DNA from: Sabellastarte sp. h YS-2021
Taxonomy: Eukaryota; Annelida; Polychaeta; Sabellida; Sabellidae
Direction of reading: 5' to 3'
Length of the DNA stretch: 64,000 nucleotides
Assembly: GCA_964017235.1 (NCBI GenBank)
Contig: OZ024933.1
Span: 8,559,962 to 8,623,961, forward strand
The translations under genes were made by a program, and so were the position numbers. The notes under the pieces are model-generated. The model had not been told where the DNA came from and searched no databases. It worked only from the letters and a program-made list of their open reading frames with translations. Of this stretch, positions 24,331-35,074 are shown one piece after another (the stretch's first letter is position 1; every line of letters begins with the position of its first letter).

Positions 24331-25218
24331 ATTGTCTGCATACTAAATGACTCAGCCAGGATTCTATATTGTTAATTTTCTCTGATCAAAATAGACTATA
24401 AGGTTTAGTTGCTCCAATCATTTAATTTGAAATTTTCTTTTGAACAAACTTATTGATCTGTTGAAGGATGCAGTTTCTGAGTAGATTTATTTTGAAGCCG
24501 TTGTGTATATCATGATATTGATATTTGTCTATATTCTCCCAGTGTTTTGCGCCTTCCTTGCTTTTATTCACTAAATCAGTAACACAGTATGAACATTGAA
24601 ACTTTAAACAATATTTTGACGGTTGAAAACTTGCATAAGTTCGAGGTGCTTATGGAACTGATTGAAATCGATTTGCCAGATGATTCTATAGAGGGATAAA
24701 CTGTTTTGCTGCTGTTTTAGAAGTTTACTTGTGTTCAGGTAATGGGTCATTAAATTGAATGAACATTTTGTGGCCAATGTGGCGATTAAATTGATTTTCT
24801 TTAGGTAGAATGTCAAGCTGGGTACTTATTGCAACTAGTACAGCTTATGCCTTTAGATTAGCCATGGATGCATCTATTAATTTTGAAAGAACAATTATGT
24901 ACATCACAGTATATTGGAAGTAATTTAGTATAATACTACTGATATACTAATATTTTGGGATCTACTGTCACTATTCGCAGTTCAGCTTAGCAATGAAAGA
25001 CTTCTGGGGTCCTATCCAAGTGGAATCTTGCTGGATATGGACCTAAATATTAAACAAACCACCCTCTCTAATTATCTGTGATAGTTTTCAACAACTGGCT
25101 ATAGATATGATGAAGCACTTACGATTTTATGAGATATAATGTTGCAGATAATTGATTTTAAAAATTCTCGATAGAAACATTGTGTTACAATAATATCATG
25201 TGTTGTTCTATATTTTAG

Positions 25219-25320
25219 ATAAAGAAATCTATTTGATTGTCATTATTGGAATCATGGCTGTTGTGATAGCACTTCTGGTTATTATACTCACCGCTCTAGT
25301 TGCCTGTTTGATAAGAAAAT
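25219..25320 (+). CDS. Internal exon encoding a transmembrane segment (host gene)
   Basis: The exon lies between TATATTTTAG (ending 25218) and GTAAGT (25321). Read in phase 1, it encodes a charged start (KEIY), a run of about 25 strongly hydrophobic residues (LIVIIGIMAVVIALLVIILT, then ALVACL) and the stop-transfer end IRK. This is a classic single-pass membrane anchor with intron phase 1 at both ends (102 nt). The next exon at 26640 joins in frame and completes a Cys codon, giving IRKC-MNKK. The extracellular part must lie upstream, possibly outside the window. Gene identity unknown. The flanking introns carry LINE and SINE debris. Confidence 0.62.
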
Positions 25321-25679
25321 GTAAGTTACTATGTGATGCTTTAAACAAGCAGCTACTCAATAATAATATTTATAACAATTGGCTTAATGACAATTAAACA
25401 AATTTTAGTTGGTTAAACATATGTTAAGCTGCACAATCTATGTTACGGTTTTTCATAATAATTGCAACAAAGCATTAGAACTGCAAGAAATGTTCTATTC
25501 TGTATCCCCTCCCTTTTAAACCTTTACAAAATCCCCTCCCCATCCCAGTCACACAATTTCTTGTTTCAATGTCACCCACCATCTTTATGCTGTTGAAACC
25601 CAAATATAGGTAGCACTTTACTCTAGGAAGTTTGAGTCCTGTATTGCTTAGCTCACTGAAAGTTTTACTTGCATTTAAA

Positions 25680-26570
25680 AGTGGATGGATGATTTGAAAC
25701 CAAACCCAGAGAAAACAGAATTCATCATTATCAGGGATAGATATGTTAGAGAGTTCTGTATGCAAAAAAAGTCCCAGCTTCTTGGACATTCTATCTCTTC
25801 TAAAGTTAAGGACCTAGGTGTTACTTTTGATTCTGGAAACACTTTCGCTAGTCACATAACCAAGGTTTGCTGCGCCTGCTATTATCGCAAGGACATCAGA
25901 CGCATACAGACATCCCTCAGTGTGAAAATTGCAGCACTGCAGGCATGCTCAATGATAAGCAGTCAATTTCCCTTCTGCAATTCCCTACTCTATGCTGTGA
26001 ATAAATATAATGTAGTTAAACTAAATCTAACTAAAAAAACATTCAAAATGGCTCTGATGGAATTGTTACTATAGTTGATAAAATAAGATATGTTAGCTTT
26101 TTATCTACAAAACTAAGCTGGCTCTCCATTTTATACTCATCTTGTTTAAATTGCTCAAATACAACCTCATTACATTCATGGTCATTAAGTTCTCCAAACC
26201 TATATACTTATCATCCTTTATCAAACCTACGCACCTTAGTAGTGGAAATCGAATATCTCTTTCCGCAGTTTGTCCTAAGAAAGTCATGGTGAGGTTTTGC
26301 TATGGCTTCTCCCACAAAATGGAATGAACTTCCACATTCAGTCTGAACACAGTACACAATTACAGGGTTCAGAAGCCAGATTAAAGTTACTTCTTTAGAA
26401 TAGCTTATGCTCCACCATGGTATATATCTCCTGGTGGGTGCTAAATTGGATTTCAATCTGACAAGTCCCTGGACGTTTCCTTTTAGACCTCAAGTGCTTA
26501 AGAAGATGTTTCAATAATTTTACGATCTATAAATTTTTCTATTATATTCTATATTTATAACAATTTATAT
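25680..26570 (+). mobile_element. L2/CR1-like LINE 3' fragment in an intron
   Basis: A frame from 25685 reads LKPNPEKTEFIII, a conserved block after the polymerase motif of these LINEs, then SKVKDLGVTFDSG and LQACSMISSQFPFCNSLLY. Later frames contain the C-terminal block (PTKWNELP-like near 26310) and a tail that includes a degenerate CTATAAATTTTTCTATTATAT end at about 26525-26560. It is truncated at the 5' side and broken. It lies between the two transmembrane-gene exons. Confidence 0.8.
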
Positions 26571-26639
26571 CTAAATAATTAGGGTGATAAACACAAAAGT
26601 GTTTACATTTCTGTACAAATCTATTCTTTTTTTGGATAG

Positions 26640-26722
26640 GCATGAATAAAAAAACTGCATCATCGAAGCATACATCATCCAACAGAAATCTTGAACCTGA
26701 GAGTCTTCCTCTCAGTGAAAAG
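26640..26722 (+). CDS. Cytoplasmic exon following the transmembrane exon (host gene)
   Basis: The acceptor TTTTTTTGGATAG ends at 26639 and the donor AG|GTAAAA begins at 26723. The first two bases (GC) complete a codon with the T left at 25320. The peptide is Ser/Lys/Thr-rich: MNKKTASSKHTSSNRNLEPE then SLPLSEK, as expected for a juxtamembrane tail after the anchor. It ends in phase 0. The following intron contains another LINE tail and then the whole Harbinger transposon. I did not find the next exon. Confidence 0.55.
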
Positions 26723-26877
26723 GTAAAATTGTCGCAACCTTTCTTCTACTCTTGGAAAAGTGAACTGAGTGAATGTTTCAATCATTGAGTGTAATTATGG
26801 TCTTTACAGATAATGATATATACACACATTGTATGACATACTGTCTCTCTATCTGTCCTTGGACTTTCCCTGTTTGA

Positions 26878-26945
26878 TCTAGCGCGCATTAGAGGATGCT
26901 GTATCAATTTTACGCTATATAAATGTTTATATTTTATTCTGTATA
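26878..26945 (+). mobile_element. LINE 3' tail remnant
   Basis: GATCTAGCGCGCATTAGAGG followed by CGCTATATAAATGTTTATATTTTATTCTG matches the terminal block of the L2/CR1-like family at 10905-10945. Nothing else of the element is recognisable here. Confidence 0.55.
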
Positions 26946-27394
26946 ACCAAAATTCTTGTTTATATTTTCTTGTAAATCAGATCATTATAGTGCGTTTGAC
27001 AGGTATATATTCGTTACATGATATGATACATCGTTTTATGTCCTTTTAGCTTTATTTTCAGAGAAAATACAACATGTAAATAAACTAAATTTCCCAAGCG
27101 CTTTTTTCACATCAAAATTGCGGCACAAAATGAATTCAGTTCAAGTTAATCATCATTTGCAAATAGAGTGGCAATTGATTTTCATTTTATGATCATGCTG
27201 AAGTCGACCCTTTTGTCATGGTACCATATACATAAACAGATTTCTTGTTAAACTTAAATCAAGTAGAAGAGATGTCTAAAATGTTTTATTAATACAGGTG
27301 TTCCACTGGAGCCAACCCATCGATAACTATATTTTTTTTTAGGGTCAAGACTACTGTTTACATGGTCAGTTATACATTCCCGGCCTATTGTGGT

Positions 27395-27760
27395 GGGTCG
27401 GTAAAATATCAAGCATGTTTGAAATCTCCACCACCATTGCCAACCCTTGTAATAGACCCTGAATTCATCCACTTAGCAACAGGCCTGTCGGTTAACTTAA
27501 CGGCCTGTTGGTTAAAGTTCCTGGCTTGTCAGTAAATCAAACAGGCCTGTCTGTAGCAAGTATCTGGCTTGTCCCAAATATGGACATCCAGACTGTACAT
27601 AATGATTCACCAACAGGGCGGGAAGTACTACAGTACAGATGGTAATTTTAGCCAGCCTGTCTGGAAGTTTTCCTGACAGGCCTGTAAAGTTTACATTACA
27701 GTAACTTTAACTGACTGGATCCCAGAATCGGAAAGTTTTAATAACCGACAGACCGGGAAC
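27395..27760. repeat. Subterminal motif cluster of the Harbinger element
   Basis: AATATCAAGCATGTTTGAAA (about 27406-27425) matches the palindromic core in the GC-rich MITEs at 21254 and 58797. Then AGGCCTGT/GGCTTGTC motifs recur many times in both orientations to about 27760. Related CTTGTC/CCTGTC motifs recur at 31985-32140 near the other end. They probably served as transposase or MADF-protein binding sites (inference). Confidence 0.55.
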
Positions 27761-28029
27761 TGTAACTGACAGGCCGGTAATATTTTTCCTGTTTGCAGCT
27801 TCCCAAACCTGTGGCTAGTCGGCAGACAATCTGCATATATTTGGGCTTTGATTTGTCGAGAGATAACTGGTGTGCAGCTTTTCTATTAGGTTTCTTTTTG
27901 TAAATTAGCTTTGTAAAGTATTGAGCTAGGTTGGACTGGCTGGGAGTGAAACCTGTTCTTTGAGGTTTCATTTTGTATTTTATTTTAACTTTTGTCTTTT
28001 AAAACAAGCTGTACAGGTAATTGATCAGG

Positions 28030-28293
28030 ATGACAAGGGGCAGAAACAGAAAGGTTGAAGTACCTACAGATACTCAACTACAGTTTGAGTTGGGAGACAC
28101 AACTGAGGATATAGAGAAAAGGAGAAGGGAGAGAGAGGAGAAGGATGAGAGAGAGAGGATAGAGCAAGAGGAGAGGGACGGGGAGAGGAGGGAGAGTGAG
28201 AGGAGAGGGGACAGTGAGGAAAGGCCTGATAAGAGAGCTAGGACGGACATGGATGCTGATGTAAAATCCACTCATTCCAGACAGGGCAAATGA
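28030..28293 (+). CDS. Short acidic/basic ORF at the start of the MADF gene
   Basis: From ATG at 28030 the frame encodes about 87 residues. It starts MTRGRNRKVEVPTD and then has a long alternating Arg/Glu stretch (EKRRREREEKDERER-type), ending in THSRQGK. The MADF domain begins at 28290 in another frame. This may be the N-terminal part of that protein, separated by a frameshift, or low-complexity sequence. The purine-rich DNA also opens frames on the opposite strand, which I treat as shadows. Confidence 0.35.
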   Translation: MTRGRNRKVEVPTDTQLQFELGDTTEDIEKRRREREEKDERERIEQEERDGERRESERRGDSEERPDKRARTDMDADVKSTHSRQGK

Positions 28294-28590
28294 AGTCCAT
28301 TTTCCTGAGTGATTCTGATGATGAAGCCATTATCGAGTTCATTAAACAGCATGAGAAATTTTATGACAAGACCAACAACAGTTTCAAAGACAGGCAGAAG
28401 AAAGAAAGACTTTGGGAGACACAGGCAACCACAAGGAATTTACCCGTGAACACCGTGAAGAAGTGATTCGAGACTCAAAGTTCCAGATATGGCAAGGTCA
28501 CCCAGAAGACGTCAGGACAAGCAGCTGAGAAGAGCACAGAATGACAGACCTGGCTGAAGGATAGTTTCAGTTTCCACGAGGTCAAATCAG
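28290..28590 (+). pseudogene. MADF-domain (Myb/SANT-like) accessory protein of Harbinger, broken
   Basis: From ATG 28290 the frame reads LSDSDDEAIIEFIKQHEKFY, then DKTNNSFKDRQKKERLW, RNLPVNTVKK, SSRYGKVTQKTSGQA and QTWLKDSFSFHEV. These are the successive helices of a MADF DNA-binding domain of the kind that accompanies PIF/Harbinger transposases. TGA stops occur where the family has Trp (28464, after VKK) and before QTW, and again after VKSE, so the gene is dead. In active elements this protein binds subterminal DNA and helps import the transposase. A Gln/Thr/Pro-rich open stretch at 28833-29354 is probably its C-terminal region. Confidence 0.78.
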
Positions 28591-28832
28591 AATGAAGGGA
28601 GTTTCCAAGTCTCACCACTGAAACCTTCTGCATCAACAGCCACTGAATCAGTTACAGATGCTTCCAGCATCACTGAGTCTGAGATGGAAATCAGCCTGCC
28701 TGACATCAGATGTTACTCATCAGCCTTCGAGCACTAGTCCCAAGTGATGACAGCCTGCAGTCACCACCATCACTGCTGAGGATCCAGTTTTAGATCAGTT
28801 CCAGCAGAAGAGGTCTTTGATTTCCGTGTTTC

Positions 28833-29354
28833 TTGATGCATGTCAGTCCAAGAGAGTCATTCTGCAACTATCTCCACTCTGACATTGAACACCTGGAGGA
28901 GAGAGAATTTTTGACCTTCAGGAATGAGATGAAACTTCTCACTGATATACAGTGCAAGGCAGAAGAATGCAAGAGACAGGTCACCACAAGTCAACATGTC
29001 ACCACATTTCAACTTCCACAAGCAACACAGCCCACAGCAGGACGAGAATACATGCTCACCATCTCGGATTCTCAACCAGTCTCCGTACCAGTTGTGCAAC
29101 CTGCACATATAGCCTCAACACAGCCTGCTACAGTGATTGGCAAAGTACAACAACCCCAGGGGCCTGCTTCAGTGTCAGTACAGCCAATGTTTTATGCAGT
29201 TGTAGATGACCAACAACCAGTGACTTCCAGGCAACTGATTTACAGCCTGAGTACTACCAAGACTGCCAATCTACCTTCAGTTGCAGCTTTTCAACAGGAG
29301 GAAGGTCAACACAACACTTCTAAATTCCCAGTGTACTGCAGTATCAGAAGATAG
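28833..29354 (+). pseudogene. Probable C-terminal region of the MADF protein
   Basis: A 173-codon open frame includes FCNYLHSDIEHLEEREFLTF and MKLLTDIQCKAEECKRQ, which resembles the short conserved C-terminal helix (BESS-like) of MADF proteins. Low-complexity QPVSVPVVQPAH-type sequence follows. It sits 240 bp beyond the MADF domain in a different frame. Assignment is by position and style. Confidence 0.45.
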
Positions 29355-29954
29355 ACACATCACAACCATTTTCACCCTCTCAACTTCAACCAGCACCATC
29401 ACCAGTGCCATCTTCCACTCATCAAGAACACTTAAGACCTCCCCGCCAGTCCAGCCAGCATAGTCAGCCCAAGTGAGCAGATCAGCCCGCACAAGTCACA
29501 CCAACCCGGCCCTTCTAAGGGCCACCCAAATCTTTCTAAAGCAATTAATAAGCTGAATGTCTGCCCCAAAACAAAAATGCGCACTGTTCAATACTTACAC
29601 TTTCCCAAAATACACAAAAAATTGTGTGAATGAATGAGTGAATATTGTACGAAAAATAATAAAGTTCCAACACAGTACAAGTTAAAAAAATAAAAATGAA
29701 ATAAAGCAAAAAAATAAGTAAAAAAAAATAGAAAAACAAATTCTCTAAGACCTCCCCCCTTAAAAAAAGTAAAGGTAATTTTGACACATAGTCTCACCCC
29801 GTAACCACCCCCCTCCAGAAACAAAAATAGCCAATGTACAGACACCAAGTCACTTCCCCCAACTCCAATCACACCCAGCATAGATGTATATGGTTTAGTA
29901 TGTGTGGAGGGACAAACAGAAGAGGGGACACCATAACAAAATATCTCATCTCAT

Positions 29955-30330
29955 CTAATCTAATGTGGACTTTTATAGCACTTAATCTCCAGGTCGTACC
30001 AAGAAGATACAGATGTGACGGGGGAGGCTATGGTGGGTAGGCTTTTGCAAACCGGTATGTTTTAAGCTTCTTTCTAAAGGAGACAACTGATGTTGCACTG
30101 CGAACATCTTGAGGGAGGTCATTCCAAATCTTAGGAGCATCAAAGGCAGAACTAAAATGTTTGGCTGACTTAAAGACTGATTAATGAAAAGAAGGAACTG
30201 TAAGGTAATGACGATCTGGCTGACTATGCACAGTACTAAAAGACAAGAATGGTTCAAAATAAGAAGGAGAACCACTATGCAAAAAATTATACACAAGTGT
30301 TGCAGTTTTGAAAATTCAACGGCTTTGAAA
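29955..30330 (-). mobile_element. L2/CR1-like LINE 3' end, antisense, nested in Harbinger
   Basis: Read on the minus strand, the tail GAGATTAAGTGCTATAAAAGTCC lies at 29970-29992, followed on the left by an ATTAG/ATGAG-type end. The frame 30296-29982 carries the C-terminal RT block. It corresponds to 10600-10945 of the first LINE. Insertion postdates the Harbinger element. The AT-rich stretch 29500-29950 between it and the MADF remnant holds nothing assignable. Confidence 0.75.
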
Positions 30331-30734
30331 ATATGGCTTTGATGAACCTTTGAATATTTTTTTTAACATTATATTTTCAAATTGTTTTTGGCCAAATTAC
30401 AGGGACAAATTTCTTAAAACATTTTTCTCAAAACTTTATATTTCGGGCCACAGTTTAATTTGGGGGCAAGTTTTTTTTTTCTTACACAATAAACCCAAGT
30501 CAAGTTAATGTGGCATGTGGACTTTGTAAATGGAGGACCTGAGTTTAAATCTGTGTCGGTTTATATTTCATTTTTGGAAATGTGTTTGGGATGTGTTTGT
30601 GTTGTGGCATTTTTGGGGGGGGGAATCGGGTTTTTATAGTAAACACTTTTTTGAATAAAAGTACTTGGAATTTTTAAATAGTCCTTAAAAGGATGATTTA
30701 AGACAGCATCTTCGCCCTCAGTCTTCTCCCTCAG

Positions 30735-31790
30735 TCTTAGACTCTGTCTGCCTGCCCAGCCAGCTTAAAATAGTCTTTCAGTAGGTCTCTTTGATGTTTG
30801 GCCTCCATGATGTGTTTCTGAAGTTGTGCTGTGGTTGGTGGTCTGACTGCTCCCCTCTGACTGCTTCTCAGCATGTTATATAGTATCACACATGTTAACA
30901 CAATGTCCCTCACTACCATGGTGGTCAACAGCACCTTGAATCTCTTGCCAAGGATACCAAATGAGTTCTTGACCACCCTCCTGCCCCTGTAAATTCTGTA
31001 GTTGGCAATTCTTTCTTCTCTGGTCAGTTGACGTCTGCTGTATGGTTTGACCAGCCAAGGCATCAAGGCAAAGGCATCATCCCCCAGCAGGAAGTAGTGT
31101 AGATTCGGCCCCCCAGGTGCAAGTGGTTCAGGTGGTGACAGTCCCAATCTTCCAATGACAATTCCTTTCTTGAGTTTGCTCTGGTTAAAGATCTTGCCTC
31201 AATGTTTACCCACAGACCTGTAATCTGTGTCGACTAAAGCCAAAAGTACCAGGGAGAAGTAGCCCTTGTAGCTGAAATATTCACTGCCTGACTTCCTTGG
31301 CTTTTTGATAGCAATGTGTTTTCCATCTAGTGCACCGACTGCATGGTGACATTCCATCTGTTTCTAAATCTTTTTCTTCCAGTCTTCAGGATCACAGGGA
31401 CACATCAGATACTCGTGTTGAAATTCTTTCAAAATGGCTTCTCAGACTGGGGGGCAAACCTGTAGATGGTCATTCCAACACTCTGGTGGTATTGCAGTGA
31501 AGTGTAACATCCCCCTGTGGATAAGTGTAACTGCCATGTCCAACCCAATTTACAGTGGCTTTCTGAAGTTGATAGTAGACTTCCTGAGGCAATTCTTTTC
31601 TCAATCAAATAAAAAAATGCTGGTTCCATCCTGGTAAAGTTTCTGTAGCCTGGTATGTCAGTAGTGATTAGCTCGTCCAAGAGTGTTCTGTAGCATCCTC
31701 TCTCTCCCTCTGTAATATCCAAGGCATAACCCATGGCCTCTGTGGTTTCCTTCTCCTTCTGGCTGGTCGGGGTGGTGATACTGGCTTGGC
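30735..31790 (-). pseudogene. Harbinger (HARBI1-like) DDE transposase, inactive
   Basis: Reading from right to left: LLDELITTDIPGYRNFTRM and FFYLIEKRI (about 31700-31590), then helix-turn-helix-like remnants. [20 protein letters not shown] follows (about 31340-31280, first catalytic Asp). Then come LVDTDYR (about 31230, second Asp), LSPPEPL, FLLGDDAFALMPWLVKPYS (about 31080-31030), ANYRIYRGRRVVKNSFGIL and VLTCVILYNML. Frameshifts separate the first three parts; 31147-30737 is open. In the family the block reads R-x-V-V-E-N-x-F-G; here Glu is Lys, so the third catalytic acid is lost. Nuclear DNA cleavage and integration would be the original role. Confidence 0.85.
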
Positions 31791-32819
31791 AGTTGCTGGG
31801 TTTTGCAATATGATGACATATGAAAAGAAAGGTAACTCAATAAAAACAAAAGGACCCTCAATTAATCTAGCTGCTCTTGATGTGTGTCATCTTAGAAGTA
31901 TGAAATGAATGACACATCACGGGGGAGGGGAGTTTATATAGTGTGATATGGAGTACAATTCTGGATCCCGACTATGGAACATGCTCCCAGCTTGTCTTGT
32001 CTTGTCTTCAAAGTTAGGGGTTTAAGGCTTGTCATAGTAGTTCTACGACTGGCAATGCAAAAAAACATCCCGGACCCTGTCTTGTCAGGATTGTCATTAC
32101 GTCCTGTCTGTAACTTTACTGTCCTGTCAAGGTTTTCATAACCAAATCACCATTTTTGCGCCCCTTTTTCTACTACCCTACGACTTTTGCAACCAATCTA
32201 GAGTTGTAGGGTCAGCTCTAGTAGAACACCTGCATAACCTAAAACTTAATGAAAGAATTTGTCGATTATATGACTTGAATTGCCCTGCATATGAGTTTCA
32301 TTTTAACTGATTTGGCATGTTTATTCTGACCTATAAAAACATTTGTATTTAAAATACTCACGGTTATTGAAAGCCCTGATAGTATGACAGAGGAATATAT
32401 ATTTATTTCAATTTTAAAGAATCACCAACCAGACAACTCATTATATGTATATAAAGTGTTCCTGGAAAGTAAGAAAGGAAACGTTGTACAAGTAAAAAGG
32501 CAATGTCTGCATATCAAATAAGTTTCAATAATTATTATAACATTATTTTTTCTTTTGATTGATATATAAGCATATGTGGGCTGGATAAGACATTGTATTG
32601 TTTATTTTGTGTTTTTTAATGTTACATTTCACTATAATAATTAAAATCTTTTATTATCACACATGATATAGTGATGCTGTGTAGCTACTAGAAAATAGCC
32701 ACTGTTTTAAAACCTCTGATTCCCAAAACCAGTCACTATCATATTAGTAGTACACAGTGTGCATTTAACCCCTATACTGCAGTGATTCAGTTGTCTATGC
32801 GCAGCTGAGCTGTCATTTT

Positions 32820-33190
32820 ATGAAAAAAACTGTGTATGAATATGATGGGTGCTATTTCCATTGGCATCAGTGAAAGATGCCACAGAGATAGGAAAGAAGC
32901 TGAAATACACCAAGGACAATTTAGAGAACCTGTAGACACAAGATTACAAGGTGGTGGTCATGCCACAGTGTGATTATGAAAAAAAAAAATAGATATATAT
33001 CAGACCCCTTACTATCAGCATCACAAGAATGGTTTGAAAGAAGCACATATTTTAGATAATGTGAGAAAAAGAGGTCCTTATGGAATGGCTGAAGGGGATA
33101 TTGAAGTGCCTGAACATTTTTGGGAACACATTTCTGAGCTGATTGGGGTGACAATAAAAGCGGAGAAATATGACATGGTCAAATGACACA
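32820..33190 (+). pseudogene. Degenerate coding remnant, unidentified
   Basis: A frame around 33010-33185 reads QHHKNGLKEAHILDNVRKRG, then PYGMAEGDIEVPEHFWEH and ISELIGVTIKAEKYDMVK before a TGA. The upstream part near 32870-32940 is open but frameshifted. It looks like once-coding sequence rather than random AT-rich DNA. Family not recognised. 32240-32820 shows nothing. Confidence 0.3.
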
Positions 33191-33519
33191 GAAAGCTGTT
33201 GATAGGAGGGATGAAAACCAATCAATTTTTTTTCTGCTCATGTCTTTACTGAAATGGTAGAATCTCCATCTGCTGAGAGACGATTTTGCCAAAATAGAAC
33301 TGACCAAAACCTGTGTAACTCTTTATTATCTCTGCACATGTGTAAACAGAGTGAACCACAGTGTTACGGCGGTCAAATACACACTATGTACCACTTATAT
33401 CGTATGATAATTGAACTTTAATATGGCAGATGTTTACAATTCTACATAATTTCAGTTAAAATTGCACTTTATCTGAACATCAACTCATGGTTTGTGTTAT
33501 AATCTACTATCACCCACAT

Positions 33520-33790
33520 TCCCTGTTATATGGGACTACCACACTCCCATTTAGACATATATTCCATGGTCCCAATTATCAGTGCATCTCTACAAGTTTC
33601 AGGTTATTGCTTGATTTCTCTATGTACTATTTAGTTATCTCAATATGTCAAAAGCTATTGGGGGCTACATTGCCCGTTATGCAGGACTACCAAATTACCA
33701 TTGTAGATATACATGTATTTCCCATATTCCTAAGTTATCAGGACACCTTTCAAGATATTTTTGATAATGCAAAAGCTATTTATGTATATC
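33520..33790. repeat. Two-copy degenerate tandem repeat, ~150 bp
   Basis: CCTGTTATATGGGACTACCA (33522) and CCCGTTATGCAGGACTACCA (33674) start two diverged copies. They share TTTAGACATATATTCCAT / TGTAGATATACATGTATT, ATTATCAG / AGTTATCAGG and CAAAAGCTATT. Non-coding. Confidence 0.55.
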
Positions 33791-33953
33791 CAGATAACAC
33801 CAGTTTCGTATTTTGTGTCAATTGTTACTGTTGCGTCTTGTGTTCTGAGTGTTTTTATTGTGTTTCAGGATCCAATGTAATGTAAGTGAGCCATGGGAAG
33901 TGCAAGGTATTTCACTTATAGTATTTTTTATTCCTTTCAGCCTTTTTCTTTCG

Positions 33954-33966
33954 TTTTTTTTTTTTT

Positions 33967-33997
<31 letters not shown>

Positions 33998-33998
33998 G
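33954..33998. repeat. T23-G22 homopolymer junction
   Basis: 23 T (33954-33976) are followed directly by 22 G (33977-33998). The short ORFs across it on both strands are low-complexity artefacts. Run lengths may be unreliable. Confidence 0.9.
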
Positions 33999-34074
33999 TT
34001 ACACTTTCCACTGGAACTATGTTTCTTAGAGTGTACCTCACTCCATGTCAATAATTAAGACATATCTCTCTTCC

Positions 34075-34350
34075 TACAGCAGTTCTTATACTACCTGGCA
34101 CAGTCAGAGTGGTGTTGGTAATTTCCTTGTCATTCCAAAGTTCTAGTCCTGTATTGACAAATCTGTCAAACAATTCGGTTAAAGTCTTGCTTATTATGCT
34201 TCCAGTGTTTGGAATGCTCTTCTTTGTGATTGTGATTTTTGCCCCCTAGCCTTTTTCAGAAAGCAGGTGAAAACCTACCTGTACTCCAAAGCATATTCAC
34301 TTAGTCTCAATCATTCCCTGACCTTCTGTCTTTGAAAATAGAGATGAAGT
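34075..34350 (+). mobile_element. L2/CR1-like LINE 3' fragment
   Basis: CTCTTCCTACAGCAGTTCTT and CACAGTCAGAGTGGTGTTGG match 10558-10620 of the first LINE. The C-terminal RT block (CCAGTGTTTGGAATGCTCTT) and a GATATAAAAGTGG tail follow. Truncated. Confidence 0.85.
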
Positions 34351-34371
34351 GATATAAAAGTGGAATTGGTA

Positions 34372-35070
34372 TTACAATTGATTAAATCCATCAACTTGCA
34401 CATATTGGCTCTGGCTGAAACTCAAATTAGTTCCTCTAACAATGTCGTTTGGCTCAGATTGTGTTGTTTCAGAAGCCTCTTTTCACTGATCACAGTGGTG
34501 GGATATACTCAGGAGTGCTTTCTAACCTATTATTGTAAACTCACCTAGTTTGTTGCTGCTTGCTTACATTGGAATAGGGGTTCATATCTACTCCTTTTCT
34601 GGGTGATTTTTTTGGTATTGTCTACTGGTTTAAGGTACATTATCTGTGGTTATAAATGTTTATTTAGATTGTTCTTACAAGTCCAGATTCAATGATATTC
34701 TTCAATCTTGCAAATATGAACAAGAGCATCAAAGGTCCACCAAATATTCTAATGTAGACTTTTGGTTTAATGACCCTTTTTATTCAAGATTAGATTTGAG
34801 AGGACTGCATGGGCGCAGTTACAGTGTTTGTAATTTCTTGTTTTCCCTCTCCGTTGATTCTTCCTGAACGAAACAGATAGTCTGACTCTGCACTAAGTCA
34901 TACTCACCTTAGCTTTCACATCTACGTCTCATTCTGTGTTGCTTGACCGCTTTTTTGCCCCTGGAACCTGAAATAAAATGACTGTTTTGGTGTTGTTGCA
35001 CCTTTGGGTCCCCCAATAGAGGAGTGATTAAGAGCTATAAAAGTCCAATTGCAATTCCAATTGATATTCT
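34372..35070 (+). mobile_element. Second LINE fragment: endonuclease start joined to 3' tail
   Basis: 34375-34430 encodes LIKSINLHILALAETQISSS, the start of an APE-type endonuclease (ETxxS). The RT is largely missing. A tail with CACCTTTGGGTCCCCCAATAGAGGAGTGATTAAGAGC-type sequence and CTATAAAAGTCCAATTGCAA ends at about 35065. This is an internally deleted LINE abutting the previous fragment. Confidence 0.6.
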
Positions 35071-35074
35071 TTTA

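Larger units (their letters stand above)
27293..32234. mobile_element. PIF/Harbinger DNA transposon, 4.94 kb, decayed
   Basis: The left end TACAGGTGTTCCACTGGAGC matches the right end read in reverse, TGCAGGTGTTCTACTAGAGC. TAA flanks both sides (27290-27292 and 32235-32237), the 3-bp duplication typical of PIF/Harbinger. It carries two convergent genes: a MADF protein on plus (28290-28590) and a DDE transposase on minus (30735-31790). Both are broken. Subterminal DNA is rich in GGCCTGTC/CTTGTC motifs (27480-27720 and 31985-32140). A LINE tail is nested at 29955-30330. The element lies downstream of the 26640 exon, probably in an intron. Confidence 0.88.

Noticed and set aside
28074..28275. Two minus-strand Ser/Leu/Pro-rich ORFs
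   Set aside because: Shadows of the purine-rich Arg/Glu repeat on the plus strand.
33818..34058. Poly-Phe/Gly and poly-Lys/Pro ORFs on opposite strands
   Set aside because: Translation of a T23-G22 homopolymer.
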